In this document: piece after piece, positions 16,923 to 25,936 of the stretch
Layout of the letters: the number at the start of each line of letters is the position of its first letter
Numbering within the stretch: the stretch's first letter is position 1
From: Mucilaginibacter rigui
Lineage (GTDB): Bacteria > Bacteroidota > Bacteroidia > Sphingobacteriales > Sphingobacteriaceae
DNA length: 64,000 nucleotides
Assembly (NCBI RefSeq): GCF_014773275.1
Contig: NZ_JACWMW010000002.1
Location: forward strand, 558,001-622,000
Direction of reading: 5' to 3'
Notes under the pieces: generated by a model
Seen by the model: only the letters and a program-made list of their open reading frames with translations
The model's database searches: none
Told to the model about the DNA's origin: nothing
Translations under genes and position numbers: made by a program

Positions 16923-17966
16923 CTAATCGCCTTTTTTCTTTAATTCCTTAATTATATCTTCAAGTTCTTTTACTCTTTTTTCAAGATCGGGCAGGCGGCG
17001 TATATTTACATGTGCCCGCAAATAATCTTTTACCGGCAAGTGAGGGCTGCCCCCCCATTGTTTATTTTCTTCTTTAATAGAACTATTTATGCCGGTTTGG
17101 GCACCAAACTGGCTGCCACTAGCAATTGTTAAATGGCCTGCAAAACCTACCTGCCCACCAATTACTATGCGCTCGCCAAGTTTTGTACTACCCGATATGC
17201 CCGATTGCGCTGCAATTACAGTGTTGCTGCCAACCTCTACATTATGGGCTACCTGTACCAGGTTATCAATTTTTGCGCCTTTATGTATAATAGTAGAGCC
17301 CATAGTTGCCCTGTCAATAGTAGTATTGGATCCCACTTCAACGTTATCTTCAATAATAACGTTACCTATTTGCGCCACTTTTTTATAACTGCCATCGGCA
17401 TTGGGGGCAAAGCCAAAACCATCGCTGCCTATTACTGCACCCGAGTGAATTACAACATTATTGCCAATTACACAATCGAAGTAAATTTTTACCCCCGGGA
17501 ACAAAGTTACATTATTACCCAGTTTTACGTTGTCGGCAATGTAACATCCGGGATAGATCTTGCAGTTATCGCCAATAACGGCATCCTGACTAATATATGT
17601 GAATGCGCCTATGTAAGGTTCTGCACCTACCTTAGCAGATGAGTGTATGAAGTTTGGCTCTTCTACACCGGTTTTATTAAGTTTTATAGTATTGTACTGT
17701 TCAAGTAAAAGCGAAAAGGATGTATAAGCATTTTCTACCCTTATGAGCGTTGCCTTTACAGATGCGGTTAGTTCCAGGCTATGGTTTACAATTACAACAG
17801 ATGCATTAGTGGTATAAATATACTGCTCGTATTTAGGGTTAGCTAAAAACGACAACGACCCAGCTGTGCCTTCTTCTATTTTAGCCAAATGGTTAACCAC
17901 AGCAAGCGGATCGCCTTCAACTGTTCCGTTTAGCATAAAGGCTATATCCTTTGCGGTAAATTGCAT
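16923..17966 (-). CDS. lpxD: UDP-3-O-acylglucosamine N-acyltransferase
   Basis: LpxD adds the second hydroxyacyl chain to UDP-3-O-acylglucosamine. The protein has 347 residues: an N-terminal uridine-binding domain (LSFLANPKYEQYIYTT), then hexapeptide repeats of the left-handed beta-helix. Motifs such as GAVIGSDGFGFAPNADGSYKK and the catalytic-His region QVAHNVEVG are typical LpxD. The C-terminal helix (RRLPDLEKRVKELEDIIKELKKKGD) is coiled-coil-like. It is the first lpx gene of the block, 87 bases upstream of lpxC-fabZ and 64 bases downstream of the HD-domain gene. Confidence 0.96.
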   Translation of the reverse strand: MQFTAKDIAFMLNGTVEGDPLAVVNHLAKIEEGTAGSLSFLANPKYEQYIYTTNASVVIVNHSLELTASVKATLIRVENAYTSFSLLLEQYNTIKLNKTGVEEPNFIHSSAKVGAEPYIGAFTYISQDAVIGDNCKIYPGCYIADNVKLGNNVTLFPGVKIYFDCVIGNNVVIHSGAVIGSDGFGFAPNADGSYKKVAQIGNVIIEDNVEVGSNTTIDRATMGSTIIHKGAKIDNLVQVAHNVEVGSNTVIAAQSGISGSTKLGERIVIGGQVGFAGHLTIASGSQFGAQTGINSSIKEENKQWGGSPHLPVKDYLRAHVNIRRLPDLEKRVKELEDIIKELKKKGD

Positions 17967-18030
17967 CTTACAAATTTAAATGTTAATATTAAATGAACAA
18001 GCTATTAATTTGCCGGTAGGTTTTAGGCTC

Positions 18031-19278
18031 TTATTCATTCATTAGAATATTATCAACCAATTCTTTACTATAGCAAAGTATATATTTTTTCACGGTTTTT
18101 GATAATGCTTCCAGGTTAGAATTGTCGCTTGCCAGGGTAATATCCTTAATACTGCCGTCCTTCATCATAATATGGATGTTCCCATCGCCCTTATTATAGG
18201 CATTATTACGAATAGTATCAGTAAAAACAAAGTATGAGGCTTCATGTTCGCTGATACTGTATTTTTTTACTGCTTTGGCTATCAGTTGCTTAATAAACGC
18301 ATCGTCGGGTTGTTCGGCAGTAATGTCAACATGGTAAAGCCTGCGGTTAATTAACCTTTTACAAAGGGTCGCTAATACAAAATCATCGCTGTTGGCCCAA
18401 ATTTTAACCGCTGCCATTACATCGGTGTCATCAAGCAGGGCAAAGGTTTTTAAATGTTCGTCGCTGGCCATGAATGCTTCTTTGGTAACAACATTCTCTA
18501 AAAAATAACTCAAAGCGGCTGTTAGCGGGAAATGCGTACCAGTCAATGCCAGTTCGCGGCTGCGGGTAAATATTTTACAAAGCAGTTGCTCGGCCGCTAT
18601 AACGGTTTTATGCAGGTAAACCTGCCAGTACATCAACCTGCGGGCAATCAGGAACTTCTCTATAGAATAGATACCTTTTTCTTCAACTGTAATACTGTCG
18701 TCTTTTACATTCAGCATTTTGATGATCCGGTCAGAACTGATTACGCCCTCAGATACGCCGGTAAAGTAACTGTCCCGGTTCAGGTAATCCATCCTGTCCA
18801 TATCCAGCTGGCTGGATACCAGCTGATGCAGAAAATGCTTATGGTATTCGCCTTTAAATATGCTGATAGCTAAAGAGAGCCTTCCGCCAAACTCTTCGTT
18901 CAGCTTATTCATTAATAGTATAGAGATATCCTCGTGATCTATCTCTTCAACAATCGTATGCTCTAACGCGTGCGAGAACGGGCCATGGCCAATATCATGC
19001 AGCAAAATGGCAATGGTAAGGCCTTCTTTTTCTTCGGGCGCAATTTCAATGCCTTTATTGCAAAGCGTTTCAATAGCCAAATTCATCAGGTGCATAGCAC
19101 CCAGGGCATGATGAAAACGCGTATGCAACGCGCCGGGGTACACCAAATGTGTCATACCCAGTTGCTTAATATAACGCAGGCGCTGAAAATATGGGTGGTC
19201 TATGAGGTCGTAAACCAGCTCGGTAGGGATGCTGATAAAGCCGTAAACCGGGTCGTTTATTATTTTCTTTTTATTCAA
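18031..19278 (-). CDS. HD-domain phosphohydrolase
   Basis: This is a predicted metal-dependent phosphohydrolase of the dNTPase/SAMHD1-like HD group, 415 residues. It begins NDPVYGFISIP and FQRLRYIKQLG, sequences typical of this group. The HD metal motif HDIGHGPFSHALEH is at 94-107, with an upstream His in TRFHHALG at 53-60. Substrates in the family are nucleoside triphosphates or nucleotides; the substrate here is unknown. In many Bacteroidota the gene stands directly upstream of lpxD, as here, and it may share the lpx transcript. It is divergent from porX, with a 139-base shared promoter region. Confidence 0.92.
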   Translation of the reverse strand: MNKKKIINDPVYGFISIPTELVYDLIDHPYFQRLRYIKQLGMTHLVYPGALHTRFHHALGAMHLMNLAIETLCNKGIEIAPEEKEGLTIAILLHDIGHGPFSHALEHTIVEEIDHEDISILLMNKLNEEFGGRLSLAISIFKGEYHKHFLHQLVSSQLDMDRMDYLNRDSYFTGVSEGVISSDRIIKMLNVKDDSITVEEKGIYSIEKFLIARRLMYWQVYLHKTVIAAEQLLCKIFTRSRELALTGTHFPLTAALSYFLENVVTKEAFMASDEHLKTFALLDDTDVMAAVKIWANSDDFVLATLCKRLINRRLYHVDITAEQPDDAFIKQLIAKAVKKYSISEHEASYFVFTDTIRNNAYNKGDGNIHIMMKDGSIKDITLASDNSNLEALSKTVKKYILCYSKELVDNILMNE

Positions 19279-19328
19279 AGCAAGTGTTAAGAATGCAAAA
19301 GTGTTGAATTATGACAAAACAAGCACGG

Positions 19329-19336
19329 TATATTTG
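19329..19336 (+). promoter_or_regulatory. -7 element of porX
   Basis: TATATTTG matches the Bacteroidota -7 consensus, with a TTG (19304-19306) 22 bases upstream. The start codon is about 80 bases downstream, leaving a 5' leader that contains a small ACCACC/GGTGGT hairpin (19379-19402). Confidence 0.5.
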
Positions 19337-19417
19337 TTAATTAATGTTAATCCTTTACATATTTTTACAACAAAATACACCACCGAAAGGTTATAGGGTG
19401 GTAAAAATAAAGATATT

Positions 19418-20971
19418 ATGCAGGATACCACAATATTATGGGCCGATGACGAGATTGATCTGCTGAAACCACATATACTTTTCTTAGGCGAAAAAGGCTA
19501 TAAGGTAACAACCGTTACCAATGGCAACGATGCCGTTGACGAATTTAAAAAAGGATACTTTGACCTGGTGTTCCTGGACGAGAACATGCCCGGCCTTACC
19601 GGACTGGAAACCTTACAACAAATAAAGAACATTAATAACGATGTACCCATTGTACTCATCACCAAAAATGAGGAAGAGTATTTGATGGAGGATGCCATCG
19701 GATCTAAAATTGATGACTACCTGATAAAACCGGTACACCCCAAGCAAATACTGCTTACTATAAAAAAACTTACCGAGAATAAACGCCTGGTGACCGAAAA
19801 AACAACCATGGCCTACCAGCAGGATTTTCGTAACCTGGGCATGAGCCTTAACGATAACCTTAGCTACCAGGAATGGGTTGATGTTTACAAAAAACTCATC
19901 TACTGGGAACTTGAGCTTGAAGCCCTGCAGGATAGCGGCATGCACGAGATACTTACCTTGCAAAAAGCGGAGGCTAACGTACAGTTTTGTAAATTTGTTG
20001 AGCGTAATTACCTGGGATGGATAAAAAACCCTGAGAATGGGCCTACATCTTCGCCACAACTATTTAAAAAGAAGGTTTTCCCTAAGCTGGATGGCAAGGG
20101 GCCGGTTTTCTTTATATTGATTGATAATTTAAGGTACGATCAGTTTAAGATCATCAACCCTATCATTTCAGAATATTTCAGGCTGGAGGAAGAGGATACT
20201 TATTACAGCATCCTGCCAACGGCTACGCAATATGCACGTAATTCCATCTTCTCGGGCCTGATGCCTTTAGAAATGGAAACCCGTTACCCGCAAATGTGGC
20301 AAAACGATGAAGATGAAGGCGGTAAAAACCTTTATGAGGCCGATTTTGTTGCCGATCAGTTAAAGCGTGTTTTGCGCAGGGATGTGAAACATTCTTACCA
20401 TAAGATATTAAATATTGATGAAGGCCGCGCGCTGAATGAATCGGTTAGCAACCTGATGAATAACGAACTGAACGTGGTGGTTTACAACTTTGTTGATATG
20501 CTAAGCCATGCCCGTACCGATATGCAGATGATCCGCGAGTTGGCAAGTGATGATGCCGCCTACCGCTCGTTAACCTTATCGTGGTTTGAGCACTCGCCAT
20601 TGTTTGATCTGTTGAAATTCCTGGCCTCAAAACAGGTTAGGGTTGTAATTACTACAGACCATGGTACCATTCGTGTTAAAAACCCAAGCAAGATCATAGG
20701 CGACCGTAACACCAATACTAATCTGCGCTATAAACAGGGCAAAAACCTAAATTATAATGCTAAAGAGGTATTCCACATACGCAACCCGCACGATGCCATG
20801 CTACCTAAACTGCATGTAAGCAGCAGCTTTGTTTTTGCCAAAGGCGACAGCTATTTTGTGTACCCTAACAATTATAACCATTTTGTTAATTTTTATAATG
20901 AGACCTTCCAGCACGGCGGTATCTCGTTAGAAGAAATGATCATCCCCGTGGTAACGTACGGGCCGAAATAA
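19418..20971 (+). CDS. porX: PorX: receiver-PglZ response regulator
   Basis: PorX regulates the type IX secretion system in Bacteroidota. The 517-residue protein starts with a receiver domain: acidic pocket D10-D11, phospho-acceptor D54 in FLDENMPG, Lys104 in YLIKP. After a helical linker comes a PglZ domain of the alkaline-phosphatase superfamily, with metal and nucleophile regions in FILIDNLRYDQF, LPTATQYARNSIFSG and VITTDHGT. This class has been described as an oligonucleotide phosphodiesterase controlled by phosphorylation. The matching PorY-type kinase is not in the window. The gene is divergent from the HD-domain and lpx block. Confidence 0.93.
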   Translation: MQDTTILWADDEIDLLKPHILFLGEKGYKVTTVTNGNDAVDEFKKGYFDLVFLDENMPGLTGLETLQQIKNINNDVPIVLITKNEEEYLMEDAIGSKIDDYLIKPVHPKQILLTIKKLTENKRLVTEKTTMAYQQDFRNLGMSLNDNLSYQEWVDVYKKLIYWELELEALQDSGMHEILTLQKAEANVQFCKFVERNYLGWIKNPENGPTSSPQLFKKKVFPKLDGKGPVFFILIDNLRYDQFKIINPIISEYFRLEEEDTYYSILPTATQYARNSIFSGLMPLEMETRYPQMWQNDEDEGGKNLYEADFVADQLKRVLRRDVKHSYHKILNIDEGRALNESVSNLMNNELNVVVYNFVDMLSHARTDMQMIRELASDDAAYRSLTLSWFEHSPLFDLLKFLASKQVRVVITTDHGTIRVKNPSKIIGDRNTNTNLRYKQGKNLNYNAKEVFHIRNPHDAMLPKLHVSSSFVFAKGDSYFVYPNNYNHFVNFYNETFQHGGISLEEMIIPVVTYGPK

Positions 20972-21001
20972 AATTTATTTTTGAAGCATTAATTCAACCC
21001 A

Positions 21002-21081
21002 TCATTGCGAGGAACGAAGCAATCTCCTGATAAGCATATCCGCTATGCAAAGTCTTGAGATTGCTTCGTTCCTCGCAATGA
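21002..21081. repeat. Perfect 25-base inverted-repeat element
   Basis: Arms at 21002-21026 and 21057-21081 are exact reverse complements (cattgcgaggaacgaagc... ), separated by 30 bases that themselves hold gcatat/atgc. A diverged relative is at 44187-44282 and a single arm near 57585-57615. Such elements are abundant, non-coding and possibly mobile in Bacteroidota. This one sits between porX and tsaE and could act as a terminator. Confidence 0.85.
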
Positions 21082-21103
21082 CGTTTGGGAGAGTATAACT
21101 AAT

Positions 21104-21523
21104 ATGGACTTACACACCACATCTACCACCGACCTGCCAAAAACCGCGGCAGAGATATTACAATTTGCCGGCGATACCCGCATATTCCTGTTTTATGGTG
21201 ATATGGGCGCAGGGAAAACAACGCTCATCAAAGCGCTTTGCGAAGAATTGGGCGTTAGTGATTCGGTTACCAGCCCTACATTTTCTATCGTAAACGAATA
21301 TGAAAGCAACAATGGCCCGGTTTATCATTTTGATTTTTACCGGTTAAAAGATCAGAGCGAAGCATTGGATATGGGCTACGAAGAATACTTTTACTCGGGC
21401 AATTATTGTTTTATAGAATGGCCCGAAAAGATAGCAGGCCTTATCCCGGATAGCTACACCGGCGTGCGCATCCATGTCTTAGATGCAACCTCAAGGCAAA
21501 TAACAGTTGAAAACATTTCATAA
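21104..21523 (+). CDS. tsaE: tRNA threonylcarbamoyladenosine biosynthesis ATPase TsaE
   Basis: TsaE is the ATPase that resets the TsaB-TsaD complex, which makes the universal t6A modification of tRNAs reading ANN codons. The protein has 139 residues. Its P-loop is GDMGAGKT at 32-39, followed by VTSPTFSIVNEY and YHFDFYRL, and the terminal FIEWPEK, all family hallmarks. Length and start agree with homologues. It is probably co-transcribed with the dehydrogenase gene 48 bases downstream. Confidence 0.95.
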   Translation: MDLHTTSTTDLPKTAAEILQFAGDTRIFLFYGDMGAGKTTLIKALCEELGVSDSVTSPTFSIVNEYESNNGPVYHFDFYRLKDQSEALDMGYEEYFYSGNYCFIEWPEKIAGLIPDSYTGVRIHVLDATSRQITVENIS

Positions 21524-21571
21524 TCAAACCTGTTTTTTGCTTATCTTCATCAGCCGGAAAATTAACGTATC

Positions 21572-22798
21572 ATGAGTACAGGGAAATACAGTGGGTTTTC
21601 AGATGTTGCCAAACAGGCAATGATGCAGCCTCAGGAGTCGATGCTGGAAGTTAAGAGCAAAAAGAACAAACTTTATATTGGCATCCCCAAGGAGGTTTCC
21701 TTTCAGGAGAACCGCATCCCGCTTACCCCATTATCGGTAGCGTTGCTCATCAACAACGGCCACGAGGTAATGCTGGAAAGCAACGCCGGCCAGGCTGCCA
21801 ACTTTACTGATACCAATTACAGTGAACAGGGTGCCCAGATAGTTTACGATACCAAAAAGGTTTATGAAGCCGATATCATTATCAAAATAGCTCCGCCTAC
21901 CAAGGAGGAAATAGAAATGATGAAACCCGGCCAGTTGTTGATCTCTGCCCTGCAGCTATCAACCTTAAAAGCGGATTGCCTGCACGCTTTAATGAAAAAA
22001 AAGATAACCGCCCTGTGCTTTGAGCATCTGGAAGACGAAGGCGGATCGCTTACCGTTGTGCGCGCCATGAGCGAGATTGTGGGCGCTACGTCGGTACTGA
22101 TAGCAGCCGAATACCTGAGCAATATTTTTGAGGGCAAAGGCCTGATGCTGGGTGGCATAACCGGTGTACCCCCAACAGAAATTGTTATTATTGGTGCTGG
22201 CACTGTTGGAGAATACGCCGCACGTACAGCTATATCATTAGGCGCCGAGGTTAAAGTTTTTGACCCATCTATTTATAAACTGCGCCGCCTGCAAAATAAT
22301 ATTGGCACGCGGGTATTTACATCAGTGGTGCAGCCCATCGTACTTGAAAAGGCAATTACCACCTGTGATGTTGCCATTGGCGCTATCCGGGCTGATGATG
22401 GCCGAAGCCCGCAGATCGTATCGGAGGCTACGGTTAGCCGCATGAAGCCCAACTCGGTTATTATTGATGTAAGCATTGACCAGGGGGGATGTTTTGAAAC
22501 GTCTGAGGTTACTAACCATACCCATCCGGTTTTCCGCAAGTATGATGTTATCCACTATTGCGTACCTAATATCGCATCGCGTGTGGCGCGTACCGCAACC
22601 TACGCTCTAACAAATATCTTCGCGCCAATATTATTAGATATAGGCGAACAAGGTAGCCTTAAAAACGTGATCTGGCAAAAAGCGGGTATCCGCAACGCCG
22701 TGTATATATACCAGGGACACCTTACCAACAAGCACATGGGCGAGCGCTTCTCTATCCCAAGTAAAGACCTCGACCTGCTGGTGGTATCAAACCATTAG
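21572..22798 (+). CDS. Alanine dehydrogenase-like NAD-dependent enzyme
   Basis: This protein belongs to the alanine dehydrogenase / transhydrogenase-alpha family, whose classic members interconvert alanine and pyruvate plus ammonia using NAD. The 408-residue protein has an extra N-terminus of about 33 residues. Seen: R48 and K105 at the positions of the substrate Arg and Lys, the Rossmann motif IGAGTVGEYAARTA, and DVSIDQGGCFETS with D303. The catalytic His of the LHLA motif is replaced by Gln128 (LISALQLS), and the usual NMPGAVPRTS reads NIASRVARTA. Alanine dehydrogenase is thus the family name, but the reaction is uncertain. The stop overlaps the convergent phosphatase gene by four bases. 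Confidence 0.75.
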   Translation: MSTGKYSGFSDVAKQAMMQPQESMLEVKSKKNKLYIGIPKEVSFQENRIPLTPLSVALLINNGHEVMLESNAGQAANFTDTNYSEQGAQIVYDTKKVYEADIIIKIAPPTKEEIEMMKPGQLLISALQLSTLKADCLHALMKKKITALCFEHLEDEGGSLTVVRAMSEIVGATSVLIAAEYLSNIFEGKGLMLGGITGVPPTEIVIIGAGTVGEYAARTAISLGAEVKVFDPSIYKLRRLQNNIGTRVFTSVVQPIVLEKAITTCDVAIGAIRADDGRSPQIVSEATVSRMKPNSVIIDVSIDQGGCFETSEVTNHTHPVFRKYDVIHYCVPNIASRVARTATYALTNIFAPILLDIGEQGSLKNVIWQKAGIRNAVYIYQGHLTNKHMGERFSIPSKDLDLLVVSNH

Positions 22799-23409
22799 TA
22801 ATTTGTAAAAGGCCTTACGCTTTCCGGGTGGTTTATTTCGGGCTGATATTTTTCAGGTATCTCATTGGTATGATGCTTTTCACCGTAGTAATCTATAGCC
22901 AGTTCCACCTTGCCGTTATCCTTAATAGTTACTTTAAAAAGCATATCGTAATCTTGTTCATCAAGCCCCGCAAAAGGCATTTCTGAACCAAAGGCATTCA
23001 GCAACGGCATTAGGGTGTTAGAGTGCCCTATAATTAAAACATTATTCCCTCTAAAATTCTTTAGAATAGTTTTGGCAAACTGTTTTACAACAGCGGTGTC
23101 TGCATCATATACCCGTGGTAGTAGTTTGGCTTTATAAGCCAGCGGCCTGGCTGTTAAGCCTGTGCGTTTATATTTGGTAACATAAATGGCTTTTATATGG
23201 TCGCCTTTTAATTCTTTAGCTAAAGCTTCGGCCCGTTTTTGGCCGGCTGCAGTTAAAACAGGGTCATCATCTTTGGCAATGGTGGTCACTTTTTCGGCGT
23301 GGCGCACAATCCATATATTAGTTTTTTGAGCCAAGGCACTAAAATTGCTTACTAACAGGCAAATAAATAATAGCTTAAAAAAGTTGGCAGGTATTATTAC
23401 ATTTTTCAT
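22795..23409 (-). CDS. Secreted histidine phosphatase family protein
   Basis: This is a phosphoglycerate mutase-like (histidine) phosphatase of 204 residues. A signal peptide (hydrophobic 11-25, ending SALAQ) points to export. The catalytic RHG-type motif is RHAE at 36-39 (H37 nucleophile), and the second histidine lies in IIGHSNT. A typical SixA-like core follows. The substrate is not predictable. It is convergent with the alanine dehydrogenase-like gene (four shared bases) and divergent from the YihY gene. Confidence 0.85.
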   Translation of the reverse strand: MKNVIIPANFFKLLFICLLVSNFSALAQKTNIWIVRHAEKVTTIAKDDDPVLTAAGQKRAEALAKELKGDHIKAIYVTKYKRTGLTARPLAYKAKLLPRVYDADTAVVKQFAKTILKNFRGNNVLIIGHSNTLMPLLNAFGSEMPFAGLDEQDYDMLFKVTIKDNGKVELAIDYYGEKHHTNEIPEKYQPEINHPESVRPFTNY

Positions 23410-23467
23410 AAAATGGTGTTATCTGTTATTAAGAACAAGGTACTAACAAATATATTCGATTTTTGAT

Positions 23468-24490
23468 ATGAAATTTTTTAGCAAAGAATATTTAAAACAG
23501 CTATGGAAAGTGTTGATCGCTACCTTTAGCGGTTTCTCTAATGACAATGGCTTAAAGCTTAGTGCATCATTAGCCTACTACACCGTTTTTTCATTAGCGC
23601 CTTTGCTATTATTAATACTCTCCCTTGCAGGCATTTTTTTAAAGGATGATAGTTACAGAAAAGATTTTTACGATCAGATACAACATTATATAGGCAAGCA
23701 GGGAACCCTTCAGATTCAAAGCACCATGAATTCGCAGGATATTACGGGCAAAAGCGGATTAGGCCTGGGGATAAGTATAGTTACGCTATTGCTTGGTGCC
23801 AGCAGTATTTTTATTGAAATACAAGACTCTCTTAACATTATATGGCGTGTTAAAGCCAAGCCAAAAAAAGGGTGGGTTAAAATGTTAAAAAACAGGTTTC
23901 TGTCTTTTTCATTGATTGTGAGCCTTGGCTTTTTATTACTGGCATCTCTACTGGTAAATATTATCATCAGTGCTATTAGTGATAAGATAGTAGCATTTCT
24001 GCCTCATTTATTAGGGAAAAGCATTGCAGGCGTTGTTGGGGAAACATTTTTATTCACCGTTAATTTTGGTATAACACTGCTTGTTATTTCGGTATTATTC
24101 GGTATTATATTTAAGGTGTTGCCTGATGTTAAAATAAAATGGAAGGATGTACGCTCGGGCGCCATATTTACCGCAATCTTATTCATTGTTGGCCAGTATA
24201 TCATTAGCTTATACATTCAGTATACCGCACAGGGTTCCGTATACGGTACCGCGGGTTCCCTTATCGTAATTTTAGTGTGGATATATTATACAGCCGCAAT
24301 TTTATATATCGGAGCCGAATTTACCCAGGTATATGCCGAAGCCCGTGGCAGCCACATTGAACCGGCTGAATACGCGGTAGTAATACAACAAACCGAAGTA
24401 GAAAGGACAACTAAGCGCATGCCCCTGCAGAATCCGGAACTGGAAGGAGCGCTTAAATGTGAAGACGGCAAGGATGGTAAAAACATATAA
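23468..24490 (+). CDS. YihY/BrkB family inner-membrane protein
   Basis: This is an integral membrane protein of the YihY/virulence-factor-BrkB family, 340 residues with about six membrane segments. Typical family words are LKLSASLAYYTVFSLAPLLLLI at about 29-50 and the C-terminal GSLIVILVWIYYTAAILYIGAEFTQVYAE. The last 45 residues are hydrophilic and cytoplasmic. The function of the family is not established; older annotation as ribonuclease BN is wrong. It stands alone, followed 113 bases later by the aspartyl protease gene. Confidence 0.9.
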   Translation: MKFFSKEYLKQLWKVLIATFSGFSNDNGLKLSASLAYYTVFSLAPLLLLILSLAGIFLKDDSYRKDFYDQIQHYIGKQGTLQIQSTMNSQDITGKSGLGLGISIVTLLLGASSIFIEIQDSLNIIWRVKAKPKKGWVKMLKNRFLSFSLIVSLGFLLLASLLVNIIISAISDKIVAFLPHLLGKSIAGVVGETFLFTVNFGITLLVISVLFGIIFKVLPDVKIKWKDVRSGAIFTAILFIVGQYIISLYIQYTAQGSVYGTAGSLIVILVWIYYTAAILYIGAEFTQVYAEARGSHIEPAEYAVVIQQTEVERTTKRMPLQNPELEGALKCEDGKDGKNI

Positions 24491-24603
24491 CAACGCCTAA
24501 GCAAACTGGCGCTGCAATTGAGCACCTGTAATTTTTGAACCTGGCTAGCCCTGCTGTTATTTTATAAAAAAATACCGTAGCTTTAGCTTCCAATTCAAAC
24601 CAG

Positions 24604-25842
24604 GTGTTAGCCGGTCTATATAAATATCCAAAGTTTAAACATATATGGTTCAGCGCCGTATTAAGTTGCCTTTTTTTATCGGCAAGCGCCCAGTCTTTTG
24701 AGCTTGATAGCGGCCGCAAAAGTGTGAACATTCCTTTCAGGCTTGTTCGTAACATGATGGTTGTAAAGCTCAGTATCAATAATAAAGGCCCTTTTAACTT
24801 TATATTAGATACAGGTGTGGGCCTGATGATCGTTACTGAGCCAAAACTGATAGATTCGATAAACGTAACCCACAAACGCACTATAAAACTTTCGGGCCTG
24901 GGCGAAGGGGATGCCTATGAGGCGTATGTAACACCTCCCTTAGATATTTCTATCCCCGGCCTAAAAAGTAATAATGTATCGGCAGCTATATTAAAAACCG
25001 ATGTTTTTAACTTATCGGGTTATGTAGGCGTGCCTATACACGGGCTTTTAGGGTACGAGTTTTTTAGTTCGCTGGCGGTTAAAATAAACTTTACCGATAG
25101 TGTAATTAATGTTTGCTACCCTAAAGACCTTAAGCCTTTTAAAAAGAGCCAGAAGGTGCCCATTACTATTGAAGACCGTAAACCATACCTGGTAACCAAT
25201 GTAAGTTTCCCCGACGGCACCAAATCGCAAAATAAATTCATAATAGATCTGGGCGCAGGGCACCCCATCTCGCTGGAGAATATGCTTCAAAAGCATGGGC
25301 TACCAAAAAAATCTATCCAGGCCAATTTAGGCGTGGCGTTAAACGGGCCCATTACCGGTTACTTAAGCCGGCTTAAAGAAATTGAGTTAGGGAGCTATAA
25401 AATAAAGAATGTGATCACTTCCTTCCCCGATAAAGATTATGTGCAAAGAACATTTAATGTACCGCGCGATGGCAATATCGGCATAGGAATATTAAAACGC
25501 TTTAACCTGATATTTGATTATACCAATAACCTGCTTTATCTAAAATCAAACGAAAAATTCAGTCTGCCTTTTGAGCATGATATGAGTGGCATTGAATACT
25601 TTATGGCCGGCGATAATCTTGCACATTTAATTATAGGCCGAGTGGCCCCCGGCTCGCCTGCCGACGAAATAGGCCTGATAAAGGATGACGAAATAACATC
25701 TATTAACTTTAAACCAGTATCAAAAATGAGCGCTGAGGAGATCGACTCTTACTTCAAAACAGCCGAGCGTAGCCTGCTACTTGAGATTTATCATGATAAA
25801 AAGTACGACCGCGTTATCATCTCCTTAAAACGGCGTATATAA
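24604..25842 (+). CDS. Secreted aspartyl protease with PDZ domain
   Basis: This is a retropepsin-like exported protease of 412 residues. The catalytic motif FILDTG has Asp69; a second half-site IDLGAG has Asp215. A C-terminal PDZ domain (about 325-412, with GRVAPGSPADEIGLIKDDEI) may bind substrate tails. The start is the GTG at 24604: no in-frame ATG exists between the upstream stop at 24565 and the signal peptide, whose hydrophobic core is about residues 15-27 (ending SASAQ). Cell location is periplasmic or outer surface. Targets are unknown. A secreted metalloprotease gene follows. Confidence 0.87.
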   Translation: MLAGLYKYPKFKHIWFSAVLSCLFLSASAQSFELDSGRKSVNIPFRLVRNMMVVKLSINNKGPFNFILDTGVGLMIVTEPKLIDSINVTHKRTIKLSGLGEGDAYEAYVTPPLDISIPGLKSNNVSAAILKTDVFNLSGYVGVPIHGLLGYEFFSSLAVKINFTDSVINVCYPKDLKPFKKSQKVPITIEDRKPYLVTNVSFPDGTKSQNKFIIDLGAGHPISLENMLQKHGLPKKSIQANLGVALNGPITGYLSRLKEIELGSYKIKNVITSFPDKDYVQRTFNVPRDGNIGIGILKRFNLIFDYTNNLLYLKSNEKFSLPFEHDMSGIEYFMAGDNLAHLIIGRVAPGSPADEIGLIKDDEITSINFKPVSKMSAEEIDSYFKTAERSLLLEIYHDKKYDRVIISLKRRI

Positions 25843-25936
25843 CTGTTTTTTCAAGGCAACGTAACTAATTTGTTGCGTAAGCATTCTCATCAATATAATC
25901 CATAATTTTATCTTCGACTTACTAATTAATTTAACA

